Shown here: in pieces, positions 27,445 to 37,273 of the stretch | How the letters are laid out: each line of letters opens with the position of its first letter | Numbering within the stretch: the stretch's first letter is position 1 | Source: Stenotrophomonas sp. ATCM1_4 | Lineage (GTDB): Bacteria; Pseudomonadota; Gammaproteobacteria; Xanthomonadales; Xanthomonadaceae | DNA length: 64,000 bases | Reading direction: 5' to 3' | Assembly: GCF_004348115.1 (NCBI RefSeq) | Contig: NZ_QPFB01000001.1 | Location: forward strand, 3,612,028 to 3,676,027 | Program-made: the position numbers and the translations under genes | Notes under the pieces: generated by a model | Told to the model about the DNA's origin: nothing | What the model saw: only the letters and a program-made list of their open reading frames with translations | Database searches by the model: none

Positions 27445-28371
27445 ATGTCCCTGGATCCCGCCCTGCGCTCGCGCATTGAATCCATCCTCGGCGCCAACCG
27501 CGTCGTCCTGTTCATGAAGGGCCAGCCGACCATGCCGCAGTGCGGTTTCTCGGCCAAGGCCGTCGGCGCCCTGCAGGACCTGGGCGTGGAGTTCGCCCAC
27601 GTCAACGTGCTGGCCGACCAGGAAATCCGCGAAGGCATCAAGGCCTATGGCGACTGGCCGACCATCCCGCAGCTGTACGTGGGCGGCGAACTGGTCGGCG
27701 GCAGCGACATCATCCTGCAGATGGCCAACAGCGGTGAGCTGAGCAGCCTGCTGGGCGTGACCGCACCGGACCGCACCCCGCCGACCATCACCGTCACCCC
27801 GGCGGCGGTGGAAATGCTCAAGGGCGCGCTGGCCGACGCCCCGGGCAGCGCCCTGCAGCTGAGCATCGACGCGCGCTTCCAGCCGAACTTCCAGCTGGCC
27901 CCGTTCGACGCCAACGCCATCGCCGCCGAGTCCAACGGCCTGCGCGTGCAGTTCGACGTTTCCAGCGCCCGCCGCGCCAACGGCATCACCATCGACTGGG
28001 TGGACGACATCCGTGGCCAGGGCCTGGCGATCAACAACCCGAACGCACCCCGGCCGGTGCAGGAGCTGGACGTGCGCAGCGCCGATGACCAGCTGCGTGC
28101 CGGCGCCATCACCCTGGTGGACGTGCGCCCGGCCGACGAGCGCGCGATCGCCGCGATCAACGCCCCGTTCGAAACCTTCGACGGCGACAACCGCGCCCGG
28201 CTCGAAGCCCTGCCCAAAGACACCCCGCTGGCGTTCCTGTGCCACCGCGGTGGCCGCAGCGCGCAGGCTGCCGACCATTTCCATGGCCTGGGCTTCAGCA
28301 ACGTGTTCAACGTCACCGGCGGCATCGATGCCTGGTCGGAGAACGTGGACAACAGCGTGCCGAAGTACTGA
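27445..28371 (+). CDS. Grx4-type monothiol glutaredoxin fused to HesB-like and rhodanese domains
   Basis: A 308-residue fusion. Residues 1-105 are a monothiol glutaredoxin of the GrxD class, with CGFS at 33-36 and WPTIPQLYVGGELVGGSD for glutathione and [2Fe-2S] binding. Residues about 114-200 look like an IscA/HesB Fe-S biosynthesis fold (TVTPAAVEMLKGAL, GLRVQFD, INNPNAP) but contain no cysteine. Residues about 205-305 are a rhodanese domain with Cys266 in CHRGGRS. Cys33 and Cys266 are the only cysteines. It likely carries or delivers Fe-S clusters, with a persulfide-handling domain attached. A strong terminator follows. Confidence 0.92.
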   Translation: MSLDPALRSRIESILGANRVVLFMKGQPTMPQCGFSAKAVGALQDLGVEFAHVNVLADQEIREGIKAYGDWPTIPQLYVGGELVGGSDIILQMANSGELSSLLGVTAPDRTPPTITVTPAAVEMLKGALADAPGSALQLSIDARFQPNFQLAPFDANAIAAESNGLRVQFDVSSARRANGITIDWVDDIRGQGLAINNPNAPRPVQELDVRSADDQLRAGAITLVDVRPADERAIAAINAPFETFDGDNRARLEALPKDTPLAFLCHRGGRSAQAADHFHGLGFSNVFNVTGGIDAWSENVDNSVPKY

Positions 28372-28396
28372 TCACCGCGATCAGGCTGCACGACAG

Positions 28397-28421
28397 AAAA
28401 CGCCGGCAATGCCGGCGTTTT
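28397..28421. terminator. Intrinsic terminator after the glutaredoxin fusion
   Basis: AAAACGCCGGC (28397-28407) and GCCGGCGTTTT (28411-28421) form a perfect 11-bp stem with a 3-nt loop followed by Ts. The A-tract on the other side makes it work for the convergent DUF924 gene too. Confidence 0.85.
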
Positions 28422-28444
28422 TCATGCCCGGTGGCGTGCGCCGG

Positions 28445-28984
28445 TCAGCCGGCGAAACCGCCCTCGGCCAGGAAGTGCAGTTCTTCCGGCGTGGGAATGC
28501 GGCCCAGCACCGCATTGCGGTGCGGGAAACGCCCGAAGCGGCGGATGATGTCGCGATGCAGCTCGGCGTACTTCAGGTACTCCAGGTCGCCCAGCACTTC
28601 GAACATCGCCACCGAGCGCTCCTGGTCATGCGGGTCTTCCGAGTGCTCGAACGGCAGGTAGATGAAGGCCCGCAGCTGTGGGGTCAGCTCGCGGTCCAAG
28701 CCTTCCTCGATGGTGCGCATGGCGTAATGCCGGGCCAACCCATCGGTGGCATAGGAGTGCGCGGTGCCACGGAAGCAGTTGCGCGGGAACTGGTCGAGCA
28801 GGACCTGCAGGGCCAGCGCGCCCTCGGCGGTCTGCAGCCACTCCTCGCAGCCACGGCGTGCAGCCTGCCAATGCAGGTCGAGGAAACGCTGGCCGAACTC
28901 GGCGTCGAACGCATCGTCCCGCGTGAACCAGCGTTTCGGCCCGGCCGCACGCCAGAACTCCACTACAGACTTTGCCGTTTCCAT
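28445..28984 (-). CDS. DUF924 family protein
   Basis: A 179-residue protein of the DUF924 family, whose function is not established. Signatures are VVEFWRAAGPKRWF at the start, LQVLLDQFPRNCFRGT in the middle and the acidic YLPFEHSEDPHDQERSV. Predicted largely helical, soluble, no signal peptide. A strong GGGGAAGGAA precedes the ATG. It is a single-gene unit, convergent with the glutaredoxin fusion and divergent from degV. Confidence 0.88.
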   Translation of the reverse strand: METAKSVVEFWRAAGPKRWFTRDDAFDAEFGQRFLDLHWQAARRGCEEWLQTAEGALALQVLLDQFPRNCFRGTAHSYATDGLARHYAMRTIEEGLDRELTPQLRAFIYLPFEHSEDPHDQERSVAMFEVLGDLEYLKYAELHRDIIRRFGRFPHRNAVLGRIPTPEELHFLAEGGFAG

Positions 28985-29228
28985 TTCCTTCCCCAGAACC
29001 CTGCCCGTATTCAGGCAGCGGTATTCCCTGCCATAACCCTGTCGCCTTGGCCGGAAGCCGCGCCGACGTGGTCGCTAGCTTAATGGCCCGCAGCAGGGCT
29101 GGGTATGACCAACTTGTGAAATAACCGAACCGGGATTGAGACGTACGCCGCATAACCGGGCAACTTGACGGCAAATTTTGAGATAGGGTTCTAACCTTTG
29201 AGAACATACGGACCCGGAGGGGGCCTGC

Positions 29229-30173
29229 ATGCGCATCGGAATTGTGGTCGACTCTGCCTGCGACCTGCCCGTTGGATACCTGCAACGCAACAATCTCGTC
29301 CTGCTGCCCATCACGGTACGCATCGGCGACACGATCCTGCCGGACAACCGCGACGAAGAGGCCACCCTGGCCTTCATCAAGGGCCCGCTCAGCGACCAGG
29401 GCGCCGAGGCCGAAACCACCCCCTACAGTTCCGAGCAGATCCGCGACCTGTTCCTGCACCGCCTGGTGACGGACTTCGACCAGGTCTTCTGCATGACCAT
29501 CACCCGCACCCGCAGCCCGCTACATGACAACGCGGTCCAAGCCAGCTACGCCATTCTCAGCGAGTACAAGCCGATCCGCCAGGCCGCCGGCTACAACTCG
29601 CCTTTCAGCCTGCGCGTGATCGACACCCAGAATCTGTTCGCCGCCCAGGCGGTCAGCGCGGTGGAGGCGGTGCGCCTGCGCGACAGTGGCGCCACCGTGC
29701 CGCAGATGCGCGAGCGGCTGGAACTGGTCGCGGCCAACGTGCACGGCTACATGATCACCCGCGACCTGTACTACATGCGCGCCCGTGCCCGCCACAAGGG
29801 GGACCGCAGCGTCGGGCTGTTCAGTGCGGCGCTGGGCAGCGCGCTGGACATCAAGCCGGTGCTGCATGGCTACCGCGGCAACACCGAGCCGGTGGCCAAG
29901 ATCAAGGGCTTCGACAACGCGGTGCAGTCGCTGTTCGGCTTCGTCGGCAAGCGCGTGGCGGCCGGGTTGATGACGCCGGTGGTATGCGTGAGCTACGGCG
30001 GCCCGCTGGAAGAACTGCGCACCCTGCCCGGCTACCGCGAGCTGCGCGACACCTGCGACCAGCACGGCGTGACGCTGATGGAAGCGCTGATGAGCCTGAC
30101 CGGCATGGTCAACGTCGGCAAGGGCGCGGTGACCATCGGCTTCGCCGACGGACCCCATGTTTTCTCGGCCTGA
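29229..30173 (+). CDS. DegV family fatty-acid-binding protein
   Basis: A 314-residue DegV-family protein. These bind fatty acids; in Gram-positives (FakB) they present them to a fatty acid kinase. The fold starts with IGIVVDSACDLP and has the lipid-pocket motifs TITRTRSPLHDNA and VIDTQN. No fakA/DAK-type kinase gene is nearby, so the partner is unknown. GGAGGGGG precedes the ATG closely. The 244-bp upstream region contains TTGACG (29164-29169) as a possible -35 and the inverted pair GTTCT/AGAAC at 29188-29205. Confidence 0.88.
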   Translation: MRIGIVVDSACDLPVGYLQRNNLVLLPITVRIGDTILPDNRDEEATLAFIKGPLSDQGAEAETTPYSSEQIRDLFLHRLVTDFDQVFCMTITRTRSPLHDNAVQASYAILSEYKPIRQAAGYNSPFSLRVIDTQNLFAAQAVSAVEAVRLRDSGATVPQMRERLELVAANVHGYMITRDLYYMRARARHKGDRSVGLFSAALGSALDIKPVLHGYRGNTEPVAKIKGFDNAVQSLFGFVGKRVAAGLMTPVVCVSYGGPLEELRTLPGYRELRDTCDQHGVTLMEALMSLTGMVNVGKGAVTIGFADGPHVFSA

Positions 30174-30243
30174 TCCGGCGTGGATCGTGTACGGGATCAC
30201 GACGCCGTTCGTGCAAGACTGCGGCACCTGAAAGGAGACTCCC

Positions 30244-30579
30244 ATGCCCGTGTATTCGATTTCGCTGCCTGATCCGAGCAAGGCCCGCGGCAGCGATCCG
30301 CGCCTGTCCTTCACCGCCAGCGGCGCCGACGCTTTCGCCGAGCAGTTGCAGGCGGCGCTGCGCACCCCGGAGCTGTTCGAGCGCTGGAAGGCCACCCAGG
30401 ACGAGCCCGATGACGTGGATCCGTCCCTGGGCGCCACGGACCCGGCCGCCACGGTCACCGGCCAGCAGGCCGACCTGCGCATCAACCTGCAGGCCACCAC
30501 CACGTTGGCGGGCGATCTGTTCAAGCATCGCCTGCGCCTGCTGGCCGGCAGCAACTGGGAACTGCGCGACGTGCGCTGA
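30244..30579 (+). CDS. Conserved hypothetical protein, 111 aa
   Basis: Not assigned to a family. The protein is acidic to neutral, with a beta-like start (VYSISLPDPSKARGSDPRLSF), a central helix (ADAFAEQLQAALRTPELFERWKA) and an Asp/Thr-rich region before a C-terminal beta stretch. There is no signal peptide or membrane segment. AAAGGAG sits a few bases before the ATG. The next gene begins 3 bp after its stop, so the two are probably expressed together. Confidence 0.7.
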   Translation: MPVYSISLPDPSKARGSDPRLSFTASGADAFAEQLQAALRTPELFERWKATQDEPDDVDPSLGATDPAATVTGQQADLRINLQATTTLAGDLFKHRLRLLAGSNWELRDVR

Positions 30580-30582
30580 GCC

Positions 30583-31254
30583 TTGGGCACGCCTGTCCTG
30601 TTGTCCTGGAGCGGCGGCAAGGATGCCGCCTGGGCCCTGCACGAACTGCGCCAGCGCGACGAGGTGGAGGTCGTCGCGCTGCTGAGCACGCTGACCGAGG
30701 GGTATGACCGCGCGTCGATGCAGGGCGTGCGCCGCGAGGTGCTGCAGGCCCAGGCCGAGGCGGCCGGGCTGCCCCTGCTGGAGGCGTGGATCCCACAGGC
30801 CTGCGACAACACCCTATACCTGCAGCGCATGGCCGATGCCCTGCTGCAGGCACGGCTGCGTTGGCCCGGCCTGCACACCCTGGCGTTCGGCGACCTGTTG
30901 CTGGAGGACATCCGGCGGTGGCGCGAACAGCAATACGCACCGCTGGGCTGGCAGACGCTGTTCCCGCTGTTCGGCCGCGACACCGCACAGCTGGCGCGGC
31001 AGATGATCGCCGGCGGCCTGCGCGCCCGGTTGTGCTGCGTGGACAGCCAGCGGCTCGACCCCGGGTTCGCCGGCCGGGCGTTTGATGTCGCCCTGCTCGA
31101 CGCCCTGCCCGGCGCGGTCGACGCCTGTGGCGAAAACGGCGAATTCCACACCTGCGTCAGCGACGGGCCGATGTTCCTGCACCCCCTCACCCTGCACCAA
31201 GGACAGACCGTGCTGCGCGATGCGCGCTACGTCTACACCGACTTCCACCGCTAG
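30583..31254 (+). CDS. Dph6/DUF71-type PP-loop ATP pyrophosphatase
   Basis: A 223-residue adenine-nucleotide alpha hydrolase. The PP-loop SGGKD is at residues 10-14, and GEFHTCVSDGPMF near the end is the second family signature. The eukaryotic relative is diphthine-ammonia ligase, but bacteria have no diphthamide, so the substrate is a different amidation or ATP-dependent reaction. Start is TTG at 30583, 3 bp after the preceding gene; the first ATG in frame would remove the PP-loop, so the TTG is well supported. An unknown 111-aa protein is its only neighbour in the unit. Confidence 0.85.
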   Translation: MGTPVLLSWSGGKDAAWALHELRQRDEVEVVALLSTLTEGYDRASMQGVRREVLQAQAEAAGLPLLEAWIPQACDNTLYLQRMADALLQARLRWPGLHTLAFGDLLLEDIRRWREQQYAPLGWQTLFPLFGRDTAQLARQMIAGGLRARLCCVDSQRLDPGFAGRAFDVALLDALPGAVDACGENGEFHTCVSDGPMFLHPLTLHQGQTVLRDARYVYTDFHR

Positions 31255-31308
31255 CGCCGCCCTGGCCGGTGCCGTCTGCGACCGCACGGCGCCACGGGGG
31301 GGCTTCCG

Positions 31309-32739
31309 TCAACAGGCGACCGGCCCGCCCAGTGCCCCGCGCACCATCACCCGGTTGCGGCCGGCGTGCTTGGCCGCATACAACGCGGCGTCGGCATCGG
31401 CCAGCAACTGCCCGCTGTCCGGCATGACCGGGGGATGCAGGAATGCCACGCCGATGCTGATGCTGACCGGCCCCTCCGGCAGGCGCAGGGCCTGTACCGC
31501 CACCCGCAGCCGTTCGGCCAACGCCAGCACCCCGTCCAGGTCGCACCCTGGCACGATGACCGCGAACTCCTCGCCGCCATAGCGCGCCACGCGGTCGGCC
31601 GCGCGTTGCACGGTCGCCTGCAACTGCGCCGCCACCGCCTGCAGGCAGCGATCTCCCGCCGGATGGCCATGCGCATCGTTGAATGCCTTGAAGTGATCGA
31701 TGTCCACCAGCAGCAGCGCCAGTTCGGTGCCGCTGCGCCGGGCCCGGTTCCATTCATTGCGCAGCGTCGCATCGAACTCGCGGCGGTTGGCCACGCCGGT
31801 GAGGCCGTCCTGCCGCGCCAGCTGGTCCAAGGCCGCCTGCCGCTCCAACAGGTGGATCTGCAGCAGCATGCTGCGCAGGCCGAACCCCAGCGTGGCGACC
31901 ACGAAGCCGGCCAGGGCCAGCGGCCGTGCATGGTCCACCACCAGCGTGCCGACCACCAGCAGCAACAGCGGCAGGATCATCGGGCCACCGGCCTGCACCA
32001 GCCGTGACAGGCGCGAGTGCCGGGCCGGCGCAGGCACCAGTGCAGGCGCCGGCGCCAACGCAAGCACCACCAGCAGCAGGAATGGCAGGTCGATCAGCAG
32101 GTCGTTGTAGGCGCCGAAGGCATCCTCCGACGTGAAGTGGTTGATGTAGCCGGCCACCAGCAGATAGGCCACCGCATACAACGCCAGCGCCCGGAAGAAG
32201 CTGCGCCGCTCGGGCACGTCGCCGGCCAGCCACCGCACCACCGCGAAGCCGGCAATGCACAGGTTCTGGATGTCGAACATGTAACGCATGTTGGCCATCG
32301 CGTGTTCGTCGACATCGATGCGACCGGCAAAGAACCCGGCATGCACGAAGAACAGCACGCCCAGCAGTGCCGCCATCGCGGCGTCGATCAGGCTGATGCT
32401 CAGGCGCTCACGCCGCGCGCGGGCCAGGATAAACACCAGTGGCACGCCGTACAGCACATACAGCAGCAGGCTGGCGCGCGGGGTGACGTCGGCACGGCCC
32501 GCGCCCAGCGCATCGACCATGTTCAGGGCCATGCCACCGGCCCACAGCAACAACGCCAGTGCGGTGGCGCGCCAACCCGGAGCCGCGCGGTCACGCCGTG
32601 CCCGCCACAGGCAGGCGCCGGCAGCCAGCAGCGGTGCGAGCGTCAGGAACACGAACGAACCCGCGCCGGTCTCCCCCGGCCACAGGGTCATGACCAAGGC
32701 ATGACAGGCCACATACAGCAGAACCAGCACCACCGGCAT
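31309..32739 (-). CDS. Membrane diguanylate cyclase (GGDEF)
   Basis: A 476-residue diguanylate cyclase. About eight hydrophobic segments fill residues 1-290, without a recognised sensory family. The GGDEF domain (about 305-470) has LLLVDIDHFKAFND (metal Asp346), GGEEF at 388-392 and a complete inhibitory I-site RAAD at 379-382, five residues before GGEEF. It should make c-di-GMP and be feedback-inhibited by it. No EAL domain is present. GGGGGA precedes the ATG. It is a single-gene unit convergent with the PP-loop gene. Confidence 0.9.
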   Translation of the reverse strand: MPVVLVLLYVACHALVMTLWPGETGAGSFVFLTLAPLLAAGACLWRARRDRAAPGWRATALALLLWAGGMALNMVDALGAGRADVTPRASLLLYVLYGVPLVFILARARRERLSISLIDAAMAALLGVLFFVHAGFFAGRIDVDEHAMANMRYMFDIQNLCIAGFAVVRWLAGDVPERRSFFRALALYAVAYLLVAGYINHFTSEDAFGAYNDLLIDLPFLLLVVLALAPAPALVPAPARHSRLSRLVQAGGPMILPLLLLVVGTLVVDHARPLALAGFVVATLGFGLRSMLLQIHLLERQAALDQLARQDGLTGVANRREFDATLRNEWNRARRSGTELALLLVDIDHFKAFNDAHGHPAGDRCLQAVAAQLQATVQRAADRVARYGGEEFAVIVPGCDLDGVLALAERLRVAVQALRLPEGPVSISIGVAFLHPPVMPDSGQLLADADAALYAAKHAGRNRVMVRGALGGPVAC

Positions 32740-32875
32740 GCATCCCCCGTCGACCAGGCCGCATGCACGGACGATAGCGCGGCCGTCGCCACAGCCGCGT
32801 GATCCACACCCCCGAATGGCGTGCCGGCGAACGGCCGGCCCCCATGTACCGCCGGGAACCTCGGGTCCCCGCCTC

Positions 32876-33712
32876 TCAGCCCTTCAGGGCGTGGGCGTGA
32901 TGGGCGATGTGCTCGCCGATGAAGCTGGCGATGAAGTAGTAGCTGTGGTCGTAACCGGGTTGCAGGCGCAGGGTCAGCGGATGGCCCACGGCGGCACATG
33001 CCGCCTGCAGCAGCTGCGGACGCAACTGGGTCTGGAGGAATTCATCCGCGCCCCCCTGGTCCACCAGCAACGGCAGGCGCTCGGCTGCGTCGGCCACCAG
33101 TGCGGTGGCGTCGTACTGCTGCCACGCCACCGCGTCTTCGCCGAGGTAGGCGGTGAATGCCTTCTGCCCCCACGGCACCCGCGACGGTGCCACGATCGGC
33201 GAAAACGCCGACACGCTGCGGTAGCGCCCCGGGTTCTTCAACGCGACGGTCAACGCGCCGTGCCCGCCCATCGAATGGCCACTGATCGCACGCGCGCCAT
33301 TGGCCGGCAGGTTGGCTTCCACCCAGGCCGGCAGCTCGTCGACGATGTAGTCGTACATGCGGTAGTGCCGCGACCACGGCTCGCGCGTGGCATTGACGTA
33401 GAAGCCGGCGCCCTTGCCGAGGTCATAGCCCTCGGCATCGGCCACTGCCTCGCCGCGCGGGCTGGTATCTGGGGCGACGATGATCACCCCGTGTTCGGCG
33501 GCATAGCGTTGCGCGCCGGCCTTGGTGATGAAGTTCTGCTCGGTGCAGGTCAGCCCGCTCAGCCAGTACAGCACCGGGCACGGGCCGTGCTCGGCCTGCG
33601 GCGGCAGGTACACGCCGACCGTCATCTCGCAGCCGAGCACGTCCGATGCGTGCCGGTAGACATCCTGCCAGCCGCCGAAGCAGGCGCGGTGTTCGATGCG
33701 TTCGGCCGCCAT
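32876..33712 (-). CDS. fghA: S-formylglutathione hydrolase
   Basis: A 278-residue esterase-D-type enzyme that hydrolyses S-formylglutathione to formate and glutathione, the second step of formaldehyde detoxification. The nucleophile is Ser147 in [10 protein letters not shown]; the Asp in DQGGADEF and the His in PGYDHSYYF complete the triad, and [11 protein letters not shown] is a family motif. It is last in the frmR-adhC-unknown-fghA operon. Its ATG follows the stop of the unknown gene by one base (TGAGATG), so translation is coupled. Confidence 0.95.
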   Translation of the reverse strand: MAAERIEHRACFGGWQDVYRHASDVLGCEMTVGVYLPPQAEHGPCPVLYWLSGLTCTEQNFITKAGAQRYAAEHGVIIVAPDTSPRGEAVADAEGYDLGKGAGFYVNATREPWSRHYRMYDYIVDELPAWVEANLPANGARAISGHSMGGHGALTVALKNPGRYRSVSAFSPIVAPSRVPWGQKAFTAYLGEDAVAWQQYDATALVADAAERLPLLVDQGGADEFLQTQLRPQLLQAACAAVGHPLTLRLQPGYDHSYYFIASFIGEHIAHHAHALKG

Positions 33713-33713
33713 C

Positions 33714-34052
33714 TCAGTTATCTCCCGATGCCGACGGCAACCGGATCTCGCAGGTCTTCAACGCCTCCAGGCTGCCCTTCACCTCGATGCGTGATTCGCT
33801 GGCCAGGCTGCCGATGCGCAGTACATAGAACGACTCCGGGATGTCCTCGTACTCGTCGGGTGCCGCGATCAACACACCTGCGGCGACGAAGCCCGCATTC
33901 TTCCAGGTGCTACCCAACGACGACAGGATCGACTGATCGATCTTCACCAGGTCCTGCGCCTGCAGTCGCTCGATCGCCTCACGCGCTTCCTGGTTGTCCC
34001 CCGTGTCGGCCAGCGCGGCGGCCAATGCCTCTTTGTTCAACATCGTGCTCAT
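33714..34052 (-). CDS. Unknown 112-aa protein within the formaldehyde operon
   Basis: Not recognised. The protein is soluble and acidic, with an N-terminal helical region ([25 protein letters not shown]) and a beta-rich C-terminal half ([28 protein letters not shown]). It has no cysteine or obvious metal motif after the start. It lies between adhC and fghA, with one-base TGAGATG junctions on both sides, so it is made in step with both enzymes. A chaperone, scaffold or accessory role in glutathione-dependent formaldehyde oxidation is a guess. An alternative start (MLNKEA) is at 34043. Confidence 0.8.
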   Translation of the reverse strand: MSTMLNKEALAAALADTGDNQEAREAIERLQAQDLVKIDQSILSSLGSTWKNAGFVAAGVLIAAPDEYEDIPESFYVLRIGSLASESRIEVKGSLEALKTCEIRLPSASGDN

Positions 34053-34053
34053 C

Positions 34054-35223
<1,170 letters not shown>

Positions 35224-35499
35224 CTATTTGAGATAGGAGCGGATCAGGCTGGACATCTCGGCCACGCGCGTGGCGCGCTGCGCATCGGACTGCGTGGGCT
35301 GGCCGAATTCCTCTCGCAGGTGCGCCTCCATCACCTCGGACATCAGCCCGTTGACGGCACCGCGGATGGCGGCGATCTGCTGCAGCACCGGGTTGCAGTC
35401 CGCCCCGGCCTCCAGCGCGCGCTCCAACGCATCGCACTGGCCCCGGATGCGTTTGACCCGGGCCAGCACCTTCTTCTTTTCCTCGGGCGAATGCGGCAC
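35224..35499 (-). CDS. frmR: Formaldehyde-responsive repressor FrmR
   Basis: A 91-residue FrmR/RcnR/CsoR-family repressor, the same length as E. coli FrmR and alike from end to end (PEEKKKVLARVKRIRGQ, LQQIAAIRGAVNGLM, LIRSYLK). Formaldehyde sensing in this family uses Pro2 and Cys35; both are present after a GTG start that gives MPHSPEEKKK. An extra Cys22 sits where E. coli has Ile. The GTG at 35499 is chosen from this match. It is first in the frm operon, and a matching operator overlaps its promoter. Confidence 0.93.
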   Translation of the reverse strand: MPHSPEEKKKVLARVKRIRGQCDALERALEAGADCNPVLQQIAAIRGAVNGLMSEVMEAHLREEFGQPTQSDAQRATRVAEMSSLIRSYLK

Positions 35500-35518
35500 C
35501 GGCCGGCCTCTTATCCTG

Positions 35519-35559
35519 TACTGGGGGATAGTATATTGAGGTGATCCTGGGAATGCCAA
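35519..35559 (-). promoter_or_regulatory. frm operon promoter with FrmR operator
   Basis: On the minus strand TTGGCA (35559-35554) and TATACT (35535-35530) are spaced 18 bp, a good sigma-70 promoter. TACTGGGGGATAGTA (35519-35533) has TACT/AGTA arms around a G-tract, the known form of RcnR/FrmR operators, and overlaps the -10 box. This places the repressor on the promoter of its own operon. Confidence 0.75.
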
Positions 35560-35579
35560 CGACCTCTTGGCTGGCTGCA

Positions 35580-35844
35580 GTCCTCCGGACTCAGGGGCGG
35601 ATCGGACACCACCGCAACGTGGCCAGGAACCGCTACGCCCGGCGGCCTGGACGTACAGGCGAAGGGCGTGCCTCGTCCGCTCAAACCCGTCGCCAGCAAC
35701 CGATTCGTGGTCCCCGATGCCCATGTTCCGGCCGGGACCCTGCAGGCCGCGTTCAAGCGTGATGCCACCGGCAAGGCGCACAGCCTGACGGAGATCGCGG
35801 GAGATGGCGTCCTGGTCTTCGATAAACATCCCCAGCAGGGCTGA
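35580..35844 (+). pseudogene. Remnant of a C-terminal protein segment
   Basis: An open frame of about 85 codons with no plausible start ends at TGA 35842-35844. It reads as coherent protein: GGLDVQAKGVPRPLKPVA, NRFVVPDAHVPAGTL, then AAFKRDATGKAHSLTEIAG. The style resembles the C-terminal tail domains found after serine-hydrolase or peptidase domains. The 5' part is missing and the frame abuts the frm promoter, so it looks like the tail of a gene truncated by deletion. The neighbouring serine hydrolase is on the other strand and is not its missing half. Confidence 0.4.
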
Positions 35845-35846
35845 CG

Positions 35847-37028
35847 CTACCGGGACGCCCCCTGCCCGGTGGCTTCCCGCGCGGCAACGCGCTTGACCAG
35901 CGTGTCGATGGCCGCTTCCATGGCGTGCGCCGTCTGGTCACCACTCTGGTTGGTGATGACGAAGATGCCCAGATCGTACTTGGGCAAGATGTAGATGTAG
36001 CACTGTGAGCGGGGCACGCCGCCGTGGTGGGCGTAGTAGCCCCCTTTCAGGCGGTCGCCGCTGACGATGTTCCAGAAATAGCCGATGCTGAACTCGGGAT
36101 CGAATTCGACCAGGGCGCGATGGGACTCCGTCACGACGGGACCACCGGCCAACTGGAACCTGAGGTACTCCACCATCTCCGGGACCGTCGCCTTCACGTT
36201 TCCGGAGGCGCCCCAGGGCAACTGTGGCATCGGCGTAGTCGGCACCGGGTTGTCACTGTGGTAGCCGACCGCAAGCCGGGCTGCCTCCTCCTCGTTCGGC
36301 CGGATCCTGAGGCCGGTCATCGCCGCGGATTCCTCGACAAACCCGCGTAGCAGCGACTCGTAGTCGCGCTTGTAAACCGTTTCAAGGATATGCGCGGCCA
36401 GTTCGGTTCCGGTACTGGAGTAGGCGTATTCCTTCCCGGGCGCCTGTCGAATCTCGACGGCGTGCAGGTCCCTGAAGAACTCCGCCTTGCCATAGCCTGC
36501 GTAAATGGCATTGAGTTCGCGCGGCGTGCGCTGATCGGTGAAGTCGGCAAGCACCGTGTTCGCCCGTTCCGGCAACATGTTCGGCAGACCACTCGTGTGC
36601 GACAGCAGGTGACGGATGCGGATGGGTTCGCCGTGGTACTGCAGGTTCGGGTAGTCGCCTTGCAGATACCTGCGGACGTCATCGTCCAGGTCGAGCCTGC
36701 GCTCAAGTACCGCATTCGCCATCAAGGTGCCCGTGAGGGTCTTGCTCAACGAGCCGATTTCATAGAGCGTCGCATCGGTCGGAGGGCCTGACTTGCCGGC
36801 TTCCATGTCGCCGCTGTGGCGGATGAACGCCTCGCCCCGATGCACGACCCCGATCGAGGTCGAATGAAGCAGTGGCTGCTCGACCAGCGTTGCAGCGACC
36901 TCGTCGATGTCCGCACCCAGATCCCGGGTCGGCACAGGGCTGCCCGTGCAGCCCGTTGCCAGCAGCGCGATGGACAATACGAAGCAGCTGAAACACCGGT
37001 TCCCGGAAAACAACGAAATCGCCTGCAT
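35847..37028 (-). CDS. Serine hydrolase lipoprotein, beta-lactamase/PBP fold
   Basis: A 393-residue member of the class C beta-lactamase-related family (Beta-lactamase domain, Pfam PF00144). A lipoprotein signal ends at LLATGC (Cys27), so it is probably anchored in a membrane facing the periplasm. The nucleophile motif is SLSK (Ser93, Lys96), the second motif is of YSS type (YAYSSTGTEL), and YYAHHGG near the end takes the place of the third. These proteins are usually esterases or D,D-peptidases rather than true beta-lactamases. Convergent with a gene remnant. Alone in its unit. Confidence 0.85.
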   Translation of the reverse strand: MQAISLFSGNRCFSCFVLSIALLATGCTGSPVPTRDLGADIDEVAATLVEQPLLHSTSIGVVHRGEAFIRHSGDMEAGKSGPPTDATLYEIGSLSKTLTGTLMANAVLERRLDLDDDVRRYLQGDYPNLQYHGEPIRIRHLLSHTSGLPNMLPERANTVLADFTDQRTPRELNAIYAGYGKAEFFRDLHAVEIRQAPGKEYAYSSTGTELAAHILETVYKRDYESLLRGFVEESAAMTGLRIRPNEEEAARLAVGYHSDNPVPTTPMPQLPWGASGNVKATVPEMVEYLRFQLAGGPVVTESHRALVEFDPEFSIGYFWNIVSGDRLKGGYYAHHGGVPRSQCYIYILPKYDLGIFVITNQSGDQTAHAMEAAIDTLVKRVAAREATGQGASR

Positions 37029-37273
37029 GCGTCAGCGCTTGGAGGGGCATTGAAGGGGCGCTCAAGATAGCCGATTGCCGGGACCAACGCCTGGCCCTGC
37101 TCACCCCGATGCACCTGCCAGCATGGAGGCAAGCAAGGCACCTGGTCCGAAGGCCGCTCCAGCATCGATCAGCAAACGTGTGCGGAAGGCCTTGGGCCGC
37201 GGCTTACCGCTTCGGCCTGCGAAGCAGCGGGCGACTCGCAACACCTGCACCAAGGCGAGCGCCCCCTGCCCGA

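Noticed and set aside
32819..32875. GCCGGC-rich sequence after fghA as a second palindromic repeat or terminator
   Set aside because: Short self-complementary GCCGGC units occur often in GC-rich DNA; no GTAG, no T-run and no long stem.
37101..37273. Minus-strand frame ending at 37101 after DUF4287
   Set aside because: Protein-like ending but no start codon with a ribosome site; could be a remnant, too little to call.
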